Source of the DNA: Struthio camelus | Taxonomy: Eukaryota > Chordata > Aves > Struthioniformes > Struthionidae | Length of the DNA stretch: 64,000 nucleotides | Assembly (NCBI RefSeq): GCF_040807025.1 | Contig: NC_090982.1 | Location: forward strand, 84,804,963 to 84,868,962 | Direction: 5' to 3' | Part shown: positions 11,261 to 23,105 of the stretch, in pieces | Layout: each line of letters begins with the position of its first letter | Numbering within the stretch: position 1 is the first letter of the stretch | The notes under the pieces: model-generated | What the model saw: the letters and a program-made list of their open reading frames with translations, nothing else | Databases searched by the model: none | Told to the model about the DNA's origin: nothing | Translations under genes and position numbers: made by a program

Positions 11261-14200
11261 GAAGACTAGCACCCAAAACCAGATGCCACAATGGTCCATT
11301 TTGCTCACAGTGCCGGCCTGAAAGGGCACGGCTCGCCTACCAGACCAAGAAATTCAGGTGTGGACAGGGCCTGCCTCTCCCCTAACCTCTACCAGCAATT
11401 TGAGCTACGCTGAATCTGTGAACCTAAACATCACCTGCAACACCACTGGCACTGGCAGTGTTGAGGTGGGCAGGGAGGGAGATTGAAGGCCATCACCAAA
11501 AGAGGATTTAAGCATCGTTTTCCTCTTGAAATTTTGGGAGTTAAATGAAAAACCTTGTATGGATCTTGCCTGAAGCAAGTTGTCCTGGGCTATAATTCAG
11601 ATACAGAACTTCTGAGAGATTTTAAACTCAACCAAAGCTTGGGTTGAGGGATTTGTTCCCAGCTGACTTGAACATGGCATAATCCTCATGGAAATTGCAG
11701 CTACCCATTACCCATGAGCCCCATTACACTGGCATGAGTCTAAAAACATTTCCCAGGCTTAAGCTAGTGACCCTTGCCTTTCCTGTTGACACACCAGAAC
11801 AAGCCATGAGCATGGCTGACACACTGTTAAAAGTATCGCTATCACTAGTTGTCACTAACAAACACCTGATCAAGCTTGAATCCTCCAGAACATGCTGCCA
11901 AGAAGAAACCCCATAATCGACCCCACTGACATTTGCTATATTCCACCTATTTCCAGTGCTTACATCACTCATGTTGAACAGCCGATACAGCATTCTTTCC
12001 ATAGGCCAGAAAGCTTCATGTATTTATCAGCATAGATGCAACCCTGCAATCTTTTGTTGTTGTTGTTGTTATCCTTTTGCTAGAGAGACTGCAAGAAGCC
12101 ATTTATTTAAAGACCTGAGAGTAGAGCCCCTTACTGATGTTTTTTCTCTAAAAACTGAAAAAAGGGAAGACAGAGTAGTAGATTATGCACAACCCTTTAT
12201 TAATCTCCAACGCATGGGAGCTGGGACAGCACCTGGCCTACGGAATCTAGCGCTCTACAGCTGGCCTACGGGATCCAGCAGGCATTGCAGAAACGCCTCT
12301 GACAAGGAGAGCCATTCCCAGGAGAGCTCTCCTTTGAGCAGAAGGAAGCACAGCATGGCATTTAGCCAGAAGAGGTTTTCTGCAGAACATTGCCATCATC
12401 ATCGACATCTTTATTTAAACTTAACTTTCAATCAGCTTTTTTTATTTTCTTCCAGGTGCATCCAGCAGCTCCTCTGTGGAGCTAAGAGGTCTGTGGGTGG
12501 CTTTTTTTCCTGTAATGTGGGTAGGAAGGTATGTGGGAACTGTAATTCAGTCACTTTAAATCACATGAAGCTGAAGCTTGAAAGGAAAAATAATAATAAA
12601 TGGTACAGATTGTCAGGCTTAGTGCAATTCTCAATCAATTAAAGCTTATTTTAGGATCAGGGCAGTTTATTTTTAAAAAGTTCTCCTGGCACTTTGATGC
12701 TTTCATGCTACTGGATAGCTAAAAAGGTCTTGCTGGGAACAAATTACTCTTGGTACAGCATTTTCTGAACTGTATTTTTATTTTCCGTCAAATGACAATA
12801 AGTAAGATCCACATGAACAAGCTAGCTAGCTTAGGATAGCTAGCAGGCTACCCTAAGTCTTAGTGGCAGGGTATCTTCCCCTAAAGGGGGAAGATAAAGC
12901 TCGGACTCAAGCACGGTCAAAACATGTTTGTTTGGGCTTTTTTTTTGTTTAGATCTACCAAGATGTTCTTCAATGCATCTAACTTTAAATTGTGATACGG
13001 GATGTTGTGACATTAAACAGAGGAAAGTAAGCACTGAAGGCATTCTACATCAGACTGTTGCTTTTGTTTTTTTCAATCAGTGAAAAATTAAATGTTGTAC
13101 CTGCATATTGCATTTATAGTTTTGTGATATTATGTTGGTTCTCATTTCATAGATGTGGCTGACACATAAATAGCCAAATCACTATTCCTCTTTTCCAATC
13201 CATGTAGCATTTAAGAAAATGAACCACAGTGCCAGATTTCACACTGAAACATTCATAGGTCCGAAAGTTACTAGATGATGAGAAAAGCCCGTTCCCTGAT
13301 GAGATAATAAAAGACATAATTAGCACTATTTGTAGGTCATCCCAACTCATGAGAGTAGCTGGTAAACAAGAATAATGAGATGAGTTCACCTCTGTTTGAA
13401 ATAACAGGCAAAATATTTGCCTAAAAGAATGGGCAATAATCATGTGATTCCATAATTCACTACATGAGATTATGGAAGTTACATGCTACACAGTTGCACA
13501 CCGTCATTATAAACTGACTAAACTTTTACTCTGAGGTTTAACAGAAAACAAAATTAAAAGGAAGGTGGAAAGGGTGTCTGAAAACTATTCCTCACCCTAT
13601 TTAATTTACAGCATTATAGCCTTCCTTTGCCTGTGAGCTCCTTCCTTTTTCCACCTCAGGCCTGGAGCCATCCCTCAAATACATTGCACTGAGTAGCAGT
13701 TTTATATGCATTTTTCCCAACTGGAAAAGTTTTACGGGTCCAAAACTGGAAAAGTACACTTGGCCATACTAACTACAAAGCAACAGGGAACTAAGGCCCT
13801 TTGGATCAACAAGGAATCATGGCATGACCTTCAACATCCTTGTAACAGGTTATGTTCAGTGATGTATCTCTAATGTCTGTCTGCTCTGGGCAAAGGAAGG
13901 CCCTACCTTTTTCCTCGGTATAGCTCCTTCCAGTTGATGAAGCAAAGGAGTTGACTGGCGCTGAGAAAATTAGAGCTTTCACTACAAGCACAGTGCTGTG
14001 GCACATAAACTTAGTTTAGATGGTCATCAGCTTCACAGAAATACGTATCTTGCTCTGGGCGACACACCCCATAAATCCCTGCAAGCGCTGAGCGGCACTA
14101 CAGAGAGCAGAGCTTGACTTTGAATGTTAAATATATGCTTGAATTCACTAGCTGCTGCCTTGAACCAGCACACCGTCCTTTCCTAAAACATGCAGGAATG

Positions 14201-17200
14201 CCACCAGCTCTGCATTTTAGTTTGTGGCCTTTCCTTGCCCTTGCCCTTGCCATCACTGCAGGTCTGTGCTTCAGAATTTACATTTTCATGTTAAAATTAT
14301 TACATTTCTCAACTGGTAGTGAAATGTTACAGACATCATACTCCAAGTCAATAATATCCATCCATTTTGACCTCAAACATCAGCTCCAGGTGTTTCATGC
14401 CCCATTCGTTCAAACAGGTTATTAATATCAGAAATAAAAGATGCAATTAAAAAATAATTAGCTATTCCCTAGTTCATTATTTTTGCAGAACCAGTCAGTT
14501 TTTGGTTTTTTTAAAACCATAAAACCCCAAACTTCCTCCCAGCAGCCCAAAAGCCGAGTCATCCATATTCTCAATTCCATATCCCCCCAAGGGGGGCAAC
14601 AGCCTGCACTATGATTTACTCATTCGGAGGAGGGTCAGGCTCAGCTTCCATGCTTCACCAGGCTTCCTTCATGACTTCAGGCAAATCTACACTGCAGTGC
14701 TGAGATCTCCAAGCAAGCTTGGGAAGGTGAAACAGCACATCTGCAAAAGCATGGCTGCTTCCAGGACTTCATCTGGGATGTCTGCATGGCAGAGTGCAGT
14801 CCTCTATAGCTTAATCAGCTCACGGATGAGTATCTTTGTCCTCTTCAGCATCTTTTTCCTAATTTGTGAACTGATGATTGTGGCATTTCTTGACCTCGCA
14901 GGTGCAATGCAAGAGTAACAAGGATAACCATATGAAGCTTTTCAGTTAGGGCACAAGGCAAATCAAAATTATGGCTTTTATCATACAGCTTTGTCAGTAT
15001 GAGGACTGCAAGAGCATGATGTGCCTGATTAGGCACAGAATTCAGTCCCCTAAATGCCACCATCCCAAACTACTAGACATATCCAGGATCACCTGGTTAA
15101 GATAGGCAAGTATCACACACAACTCATGGGTAGCCTGAACCCTGCTAATAGTGGCAACCAAAAAATCTTAGTTAGTAATAGCGTTAAGCACGGGCACACC
15201 TGACTTCTTCCATAAATGTTGTGCCTACAGCCTGCCTAAACCCTCCAGGCAGTCAGTCGATATTTAGTCAGTTCACTCAGTGGAGTCTAGCAGTTCATGT
15301 CATCCTAAAGTAAATTTCTAAGCTATTTCAAATGAATCACATTCTAAAAATGCCTTTTTTCTGTCTGTCTTGACTACCAGGGGAGATTGGGATGGCCAGC
15401 TCAGCTGTAGGAACGGTGGATACCTAGAGGTTGGTGAGAGGGCCAAGTGTGAAGACAGCATGAAAACAAACTGAATGTAATACCAAAATAAATAACCTTA
15501 GGAAGTGATTTATTAAAGTTTCCCCTTCTATAATTAATTCACTGAAAGGGTCTATATTAATTCAGTAAAATTGCCACAGAAACTCACAGTAGCTGTACCC
15601 CATTGCCATTGAACAGGGATAGTGGCACAGAATTTCACCTAGGTTCCAGTAATATTTTGGTCTACTTTTTTCTCTCTCCTAGCTACTGAAGATGATCATC
15701 AGCAAATGAATAAAACATATTTTCGCGCAAACGAAACAACATGTGCCGGCTTTGCTGCTAGCATTCTGTCCTCAAGATTAGCCTTTTGTTAACCCTTCTT
15801 CTCACTTTTACTATTAACTCGCCTCCTCTCACAGTTAAAGGGAAGCTAAGACAAATCTGGGAGCTGTGATATTTCTTCCCCAGTAATATTCAAAAATATT
15901 TTGGGGGAGAGGGGAGGAGTGGAGTTACACTCCAGTCAATACAATAACGTAAAAGTAAGTCAGATATTTTAAAACACCTTCTTGCATTCTGTATAAAATT
16001 CTGTAAGAATTTAGAAAGCGATAGAGATGAAATGACAGTAATTTGAAACTATTAAAAGGAAATGCCCAGTTACACAACACACAGCCTTTGGAAGTCCTTG
16101 CCACAAGGCAAAGTGCTTACTGAAATTCAACGGCTCCTTTGAAGGCCCATGCAAAGGCTAAGAGCATCATACAGCTTCACAGATTGAACACGGACTCCCC
16201 CGAGTCACTGCATAAGCCACGCAAAACTGCCTCCGTTAGGTTATTCTGTAATCTTCCATTAGGAGGGTGGGAGATAGGAACAGTTTACATGACCTGAAGC
16301 GTTTATTTAACATCCTTGTATTTTCATGCCCTTCTCTGAGATACCCAGCCTCTAGGTTCACCCAGAGGGATGGCAGGGACTGGTGGCAGAAATATAAAAT
16401 GAAAAAACTCTCACGTTTGCATAATTTGGCCCCTGGACCTTCAATCTGAGGGTCAAACTAGGGAAGCTAAGGATTATTAAGAGAATCTGCCCTGGCTTTT
16501 TAGGTTATATCTCACCCTTTGGTCATCACTTTCTGTTGCAGATTAAATACCACCCTGCTGTGTCAGTAACAAATACAGCTTACGGGGGTTATAGCTCCTG
16601 GTCCTGCTTTATTTGCTACAAACACTTCAGGAAAAGGAATTAAAATGCCTACACATGAAATCTTCACTTGCTTGCCTTTGAAGGCTAGCACAGAAACCCT
16701 TGAACAACAAGCAGCTAATGACTGGGCAGATGCCAGATTTCACTGAGTGGTGCCAGGGATGGATTTGGCCTAGTATTTTTCATTTGTACATCCCCATAAA
16801 GTTGAATCATTGGGCAGGTTCTGCATTACCACTTAATCAGAACCTAAGCCAATATCCATTTAAATCAAGGGGAGTCGGAGTCAGCCTTGATTTTCAAGGG
16901 AGGAAACAGAACCGAAATCATTTTATTATATCACTTCAGCCTTGCTTTTTTTTTTCTCTCTCACAGCAAAATTTAACGTGCAATGTGGCTTTAACCTACT
17001 TCCATTACCATCAGTGCTACAGAGAGAGGCATGCAGATCCTTAATCCTGCAACCAGTCAAGCACCCACAAGATCTTTTGAAGCTGCAAAGGAAGGCTGGG
17101 AGTAGTCCTTAGAAGCATCCAATTATCTTACTGAACTGATATGCAGAATAGCTATTTGAAGTGGGTTTTTTTTCCTGTTTGTTACAATGTCTGATTAAAA

Positions 17201-19199
17201 AAAAGCATTAACTAATTATTTTTATTGCACTTTTTGTAGTATTTCCCATGGGACTTGGGCTACAGCTGCCTCAGCTTGATCCCATCTGGCTGGGGGATGT
17301 ATTTTTCCCAGACTGAACAGGATTTTCTGCTGCAGCTGTCTCTACGGAGGTGGGGGAGCTATTAGAAACAGGTGCATTACACATAAATGGTCCCTGGCTT
17401 GAAACCATCTGATGGACTCCAGCAGGAAAACTTCAATCAATCACTGGAGCAAAATCAGACTAATTCCCCTCCCCTTTTTTTTTTCTGGGAACACACACAC
17501 TGATTACTTTTAACATATGTAAAGAACTTGGTGGGAGGGCCGTATCTTGAAAAGGTATTTATGGCTTTCCAACAAGAATTTTATTAGTTATTAAAACTAA
17601 AATATTGCAACTGTTTTGAGCAGTTGTCATCTTGCAGGCAATAAATTATCTGCAACATGATTAAGATCACTTATGGAAAAATATGCTGTTAGCAATGGAA
17701 GGGAGGAAAACACCCCCATACGAACCTGATTAATCAAACATAATTGGCAGCAAGCACAGAAGAGAGATTTTGTTCTTTAGTTAAGCAGGAGACACGTTTT
17801 AGTGCAGACGAGTATCTGCTCGACTCCAAGTGACATTATCATGTTCTCTGTGCTCCCATCCTTATTTCAGACCTTGTCAACCCCACATCTCCCGATTCGT
17901 TTCGCTTGGGCTCCAGTCCTTTACAGATGCTTAGTGACAACCCTCATTAGTCCTACCTAGGCTACTGCTAGGCTACTCCTACCAGGAGATGCTTTTTGCC
18001 CAACTCTTTTGGGGTGTGCTAGAGAGTCAAATTTTCCCCTTCACACTTAGGAATCAATGGCCAAAGGTGGATATCGCTCCTTCCCCATGCCTAAATTTGG
18101 GGAGTTAACTTTTTTCCCCTGCGTTATTTTAACTTCGTTTCTGAACATACAACAGATGTGCCCAGAGTCCAGAAAAGGAGCTTTGGGAAACGTTTTCTCT
18201 TTTTTTACTAAACAAGTTCTGACGAGTCGACCACCCAAAGCACAACAGCTCCCTTTGCCGCTCAGACCTTTGGCTCTCAGCTTGAGGAGGCTGTCAAAGG
18301 CCTTTCCTCCTCACCTCACATTTTCTGCATCTGCAGCGTGGTCTGTGCACTACGTTGCTGTTTGCATGCTACCCCAGGGAGACACAGCACGCTCTGACTC
18401 CGGAAGAGCCTGAGATATGTAATTTTGGGTACAGAAAGATTTTTATGACTTTCTTACAACTGTACAGTCAACTTATGGAGATACAGCATCTGGTCTAACA
18501 GGCCCTACCCCCTCAAAAAATGCCACCTTCTCAAACAGTTCCAACTAGTTGTTCGAGGCTATAGATTACTTTATGGAAACGGTCATGGTGTGCCGGAACA
18601 GAATGGTTTTACTGGCTCAAGATAGCATGAAGCTGTAGTATCACGAGCACTTTAACCCGGCCTAAACTGGTATTACCACGGAAAAAGACAAACCTCTCCT
18701 GCTCCTGCTTTCAGCTACCCATCTTTGGTGTCGCACTGCCCCTTCCCTTATATGAACACTAGCGTTTGTATGGATGTATGGTGACTAACAGAGAGGTAAT
18801 CTAGATCAGAATAAATCCAGTAGGAAAAAAAAAGTTAGTTTTCATGTGGATCAGCTTCCTAGCCCAGTTTCGTTGCATAACCACAGAAACGCTTCCAGAA
18901 AGCAGGAGGGAGGATGCTAGGAAGGAGGCATGAGTGGCAAAAGTGGGATGCAAGGGCGTGAAGACTGACTCTTTGGACAGCAATGCTGGCTTCCGTCAGC
19001 TGAAATTGCTTGTGAAATGACGGCCTGAGTAAGTGACTCCTTGTGGCGTTCCCACACAAGCCCCGCTGAACTCTTTGGACAACACATATCACATCTCTCT
19101 CTATTTTTGCACAGCCCAGGCTGGTTTTCCAGCTAGGTAGGAGGATAAAGACATGTCCCACAGTGGTGAGGACAAAAAGCACAAGAGCCCATGTAAAGA
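11261..19199. other. Intergenic DNA, no gene seen; possible conserved non-coding block
   Basis: No supported gene. The longest open frame here (228 codons, 11956-12642) includes a cysteine run coded by a TTG-type repeat near 12055 and shows no domain. There is a short perfect palindrome at 12819-12832 built on GCTAGC. The stretch at about 17540-17770 is dense in ATTA/TAAT homeodomain-type cores and lacks repeats, which is the look of a conserved enhancer, but conservation cannot be judged from one sequence. Confidence 0.5.
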
Positions 19200-19292
19200 T
19201 AACGGGTTTTAATCGCAGGAGAGCTACTGCCTCACTGTGTAACCTTGGGTGAGGTGCTTGACCTCAATTTGCCTTAGCTAAAAAGCTGGTGG
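19200..19292 (+). mobile_element. MIR SINE remnant
   Basis: The plus strand follows the MIR core: a match to 'gggttcgaatcc' (here GGGTTTTAATCGCAGG), then 'CTCACTGTGTAACCTTGGGT', 'GAGGTGCTTGACCTCAATTT' and 'GCCTTAGC'. In MIR these are the conserved blocks ctgtgtgaccttgggcaag, cttaacctctc and gcctcagttt. Divergence is high but the blocks are in the right order and spacing. Confidence 0.7.
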
Positions 19293-20369
19293 GGTGGGAA
19301 GTGAGGGTGCGTAGGGCTGACAGTGTGATGCTGTGTCTGAACGAGCCTTTGCTGGATGTTGTGAGGCTGCTGATGGGCAATTATGGACAAAATAACAACA
19401 GTGACGCTAGAAAGCTCCAGGCATCTTCAACAGATTTTGCTGGCCTATTCCAACAGAAGGCTGCTAATGGCATCTGATTACTTTCTTTGTGCTACTGCCA
19501 TTTAAGGTCGCTTTGAAGGACACAAACTCTTCTGTATTTTACTGTGTGAGATTCAAGCAAAATAAGTAACCATGAGCTTCAGAGGTTCTTAAACAGGTTC
19601 TTAAAGGACAATAAACAACTGAGGTATTAACTTTATTTTTTGTTATGTCTGGAGTTGATATGACCATGACCTAAAAAGGAACAAATTATTTAAAGACAAG
19701 GATCTTTGCTGAAAAATGAAACACTACCTAGTGAGAGCAGAAGAGTTCATCCCTGCTAAGGGCACATAAAACAAAAAAAAAAAAAACCCTGGTTCTGGAT
19801 TCACCTACTACAAAGCTCAGCTGCACTGCAGCTCTCCTGTCCAACTGACATCACTGCCCATGGAGAACCGCCGTCCTCTAGGGAGTTCACAATAAGCCTT
19901 GTGTGCAGCGGAGAATTTTTGTGGGGGTCAGAGAGGGATGTACCAGCACAGGAGAAAGGGCAGCCAGCAGTGTGCTTCACATCATCCATGCAAGAGAGGA
20001 CCAGACCTGCCAGCTCCAGGTGGGAAAAGCTTTCAGTGGCAGGAGTCAGTAGCAAGCAAGAGTCTTTCAGTGCTGCCTTTGGATGAAGACTTTTATCCAT
20101 GTGGCCAAACTGGACACTGTCTATGAGCTTAATTTTCCTGTAACTACCATTTTGGGTCACTGTAGTGACGCTGAAGCCAACTCCGGCCACAGCACGTTAT
20201 TATGATGTTTCCTTCCCCAGGAAAGCTACTAAACGCTTCATTCATTCATTGACTTGAAAAGACCTCATGGAGCAAGCTAAGCCCACTGATTGACTATTGC
20301 TCAAGTGCTGGCCTAACATTGGAGGATAACAGCTTTTCTTTGGAGTGAGGAACACCCGCTGCCACATGC
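19293..20369. other. Intergenic DNA, no gene seen
   Basis: Contains a 13-base A run near 19773. Open frames on both strands around 19800-20190 overlap each other and have no recognisable product. Confidence 0.55.
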
Positions 20370-20397
20370 GGGGGGGGGGGGGGGGGGGGGGGGGGGG
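20370..20397. repeat. G homopolymer tract (28 G)
   Basis: Twenty-eight consecutive G residues followed by an AGG and a purine-rich flank. It could form G-quadruplexes. Runs of this length are also error-prone in sequencing, so the true length may differ. Confidence 0.9.
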
Positions 20398-22439
20398 AGG
20401 AAAAAAGAGCCAGGCAAGAGACAGAGAAAAGACAGGAAGGACTCTGCCTATCTTGACACTATGGCATCTCCTCACAGATACATGGAGCTAGAGCTGACTC
20501 AGAATGGATGGTGAGCATCAAGGCATGGGTTATTTTCCAAAGATCTGTAGCTTCTCAGTGCTAATGACAGTAATAAAGAAATTGCGTCGCTCAGCATGCG
20601 ATCCACAGGCTGCCTTCCTCTGCTTCTCCCCAGGAGGGCTTAAACTAGAAGCCCAGGTTAACTGCCCCCTCATCCAGCATAAGGGAAGCTCTGAAGCAGT
20701 AGGTGTAAGAAGCTAGAGGGGATTTCGGAAGTCAGGAAGCACCAGTTAAAGGGAGTGAGCCAGCAGAGAGCAAAATCCCACATCCTATGGAATGGCTCAG
20801 ATACAGGATTGGGCTAGGAACAATGACTCAGCTCTGTGCAGACTTCTCGAAAACACTATATTAGATAAAACCATTATATAACACACCAAAACACTTAAAA
20901 AATGATTCTCTTACTATAGACTAGTGAATGTGCAGGGGAAAATGTAACCAGCTGATAGCAAATGAGTCTCGGAATCTAAGTGAAGGACAAATTTTGATAA
21001 GGCCTGCAGTCCAAGGAGGATCCAAGTTACCTACTGAATCCAAATTCACAGCTAAATAGGTTAGCAATGTAGTTGGTAGCAAAATTTAATTGGAAAAAAG
21101 GAGTGAACCAGCTGTTTCAGTCTACACTGTAAAAATTCCTGATTAACTCATATGATTAACCATAGCTGATGGTTTTAGAACAGTGGGTTTGAGGATTAAA
21201 GTATTATGTAGGCTGAAAACACCACATGTCACATGTCTAAATCACTTTGCTTTGTAACATTTAATTCTCTGCATACTCTTAGGATCAATTCTTAGGTCCT
21301 TAGTTCACTAATAGGAACCTCCATGTCACATCTACTTAATGGTTAGGGTTATTCACTCACTTTCAGAGGCTTTAGTAAGAGATTCTGCCTACCACTCTGC
21401 TTTATCATATTTTCTCACATATAATCTTCAAATGCTACCTTAATGGTTTCCCTGGGAACCATTTTGGGAAATGTCCTAAATGCAGAATAATGAGAACTAC
21501 AAGCCTCTGTTTTTTATTCAGACAGATAACTCTTAGCACAAAATGTCCATTCACTCAAATATTATCTTTATTGTAAATGATACACCAAAGCGTATCAGAT
21601 AGCCTTCCTCCAAAAATTTGCATAAAAACATAGCCAGCTGTTAAAGTTCATGGTCCAACTGCACTCTTTCTGCATGCCCAACTTCCAGAGTGCAGGCACT
21701 ACTCTGCTTTATCTGTGGGACTTTGTTCTGTTTACTGCAAATAACAGAAAATAAAGTTTTTAGGGGTCACATTATACAGAAGGAGAAAAACATCTCACAT
21801 CATATTAACAGTAGCAGATGTAAAATTCAATTAATGTTCAGTTTTCACATCATGAATTATATATACACCTAATTAGTGATATTTACTGTGCTATTTCTGA
21901 AATGAAATTTTAAAAAAATAAAATCTATCATTCCTTCTGGAGGAAACACGCACTGGTTCTTGCTATGAGTGTGCCCAAGACAAAATGTGATTAAACAGTT
22001 AGCATAGACTAGGTATCTAGCTTCTTTACAACTAAAACTAAGTGAGATTAATCCCAGTCTTAAGACCTGACTCAAAGTTCACCAAAGACAATGTGGAAAC
22101 TCCTAATAAAATGCCATCAGATTACTGAGAGGTGAATAAGGCCTGACTCACTTCTTTTTTGAGACATCTGTAGCTACTTTGACTACTACTCCACACCAAA
22201 ATGGGGCACCATGAGTAAACAAAGTGATGCAGAAGAGCAGGTATGTGCCTAGAAAATGCATTGCAGCCTCATATGTCACAATTTGCCAGCCTTCCTTGAC
22301 CTTTGTAGCTTGGCACCTGGACTGGGCTCAGTCCTCCCGTAAGTGAATTCCCCTGCCCCTGACCTCCACACTGACTGGATGCCTGAAGCACTGACACATC
22401 TGTAGAAAGTTTGGTGCCCAAGCCACAGGCAGGTTAAGG
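20398..22439. other. Intergenic DNA, no gene seen
   Basis: AT-rich, without recognisable exons, RNA genes or transposons. Open frames are short and unremarkable. Confidence 0.55.
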
Positions 22440-22515
22440 AACCCAGAGATGAGGTGGCTTGCTCAAGACCACGTAATGCGGAACAGGCAGAGCCAAGACT
22501 ACAATACGTAACACA
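22440..22515 (-). mobile_element. MIR SINE remnant
   Basis: The plus strand reads as the complement of MIR: 'GGTTAAGGAACC', 'GAGGTGGCTTGCTCAAGACC' and 'GGCAGAGCCAAGAC', equivalent to the conserved blocks agaggttaagt, gacttgcccaaggtcac and ggcagagccagg. It is short and diverged. Confidence 0.65.
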
Positions 22516-22894
22516 GATTAAACCCAGTGCGCAGAAGATGGTGGTACCTATCCAAGCTGTCTTCCTGTCTTCCTAAATTTCCATTTTTTTTTCTTTCCTC
22601 TTTTAAAAAGCATTCTAGTTATTATTGGTAGGGAGAGAAACTAAAAAAAATAGGATCTTTTCATCTAAATATCAACATTTAAAACTTCGTCATCACTCAA
22701 CAAAGTCTGGAAGAAAGGAGAGGTATCAAGCTGAAGCTTTATGGAATGAATGGTGAACATGGAAGCACAAACTGAGAGTACTAATATTGGCCAAATACTC
22801 CCTGAATATGTAACAGAAGCTAAGATCAGGGTAACATATCTACTCAACTAAAATTATGAGATTCCTTGTCTAAAATGGGATTTAAACTCTCATT

Positions 22895-23105
22895 CATAGA
22901 GTCAAAGACTCATAAAATCACAGATTAATTTAGGATGGAAGAAGTCTGCAGAGGCCCTCTAGCCCAACCTGCCACCCAAAGCAAGGCCTACTCTGAAATT
23001 AAATCAGGGCTTATCCAGTCAAGTTCTGAGCATCTCCAAGGATGGAGATTCCAGAGTCTCGCTTAGCAGCCTGTTCCAGTATTTGAATGAAGTCCGTTTA
23101 ATAAA
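22895..23105 (-). mobile_element. CR1 LINE 3'-end fragment
   Basis: The plus strand reads as the complement of a CR1 3' end. The characteristic short-repeat tail is recognisable as ATAGAGTCA / CATAAAATCACAGA. It is followed by 'AGGATGGAAGAAGTC', 'CCTCTAGCCCAACCTGCC', 'CATCTCCAAGGATGGAGATT' and 'CAGCCTGTTCCAGT'. This order is that of the terminal few hundred bases of CR1. It is 5'-truncated, which is usual for CR1. Confidence 0.85.

Noticed and set aside
11956..12642. 228-codon open frame
   Set aside because: Low-complexity cysteine run from a TTG repeat, no domain, no splice sites with neighbours and no codon-use signal; consistent with chance.
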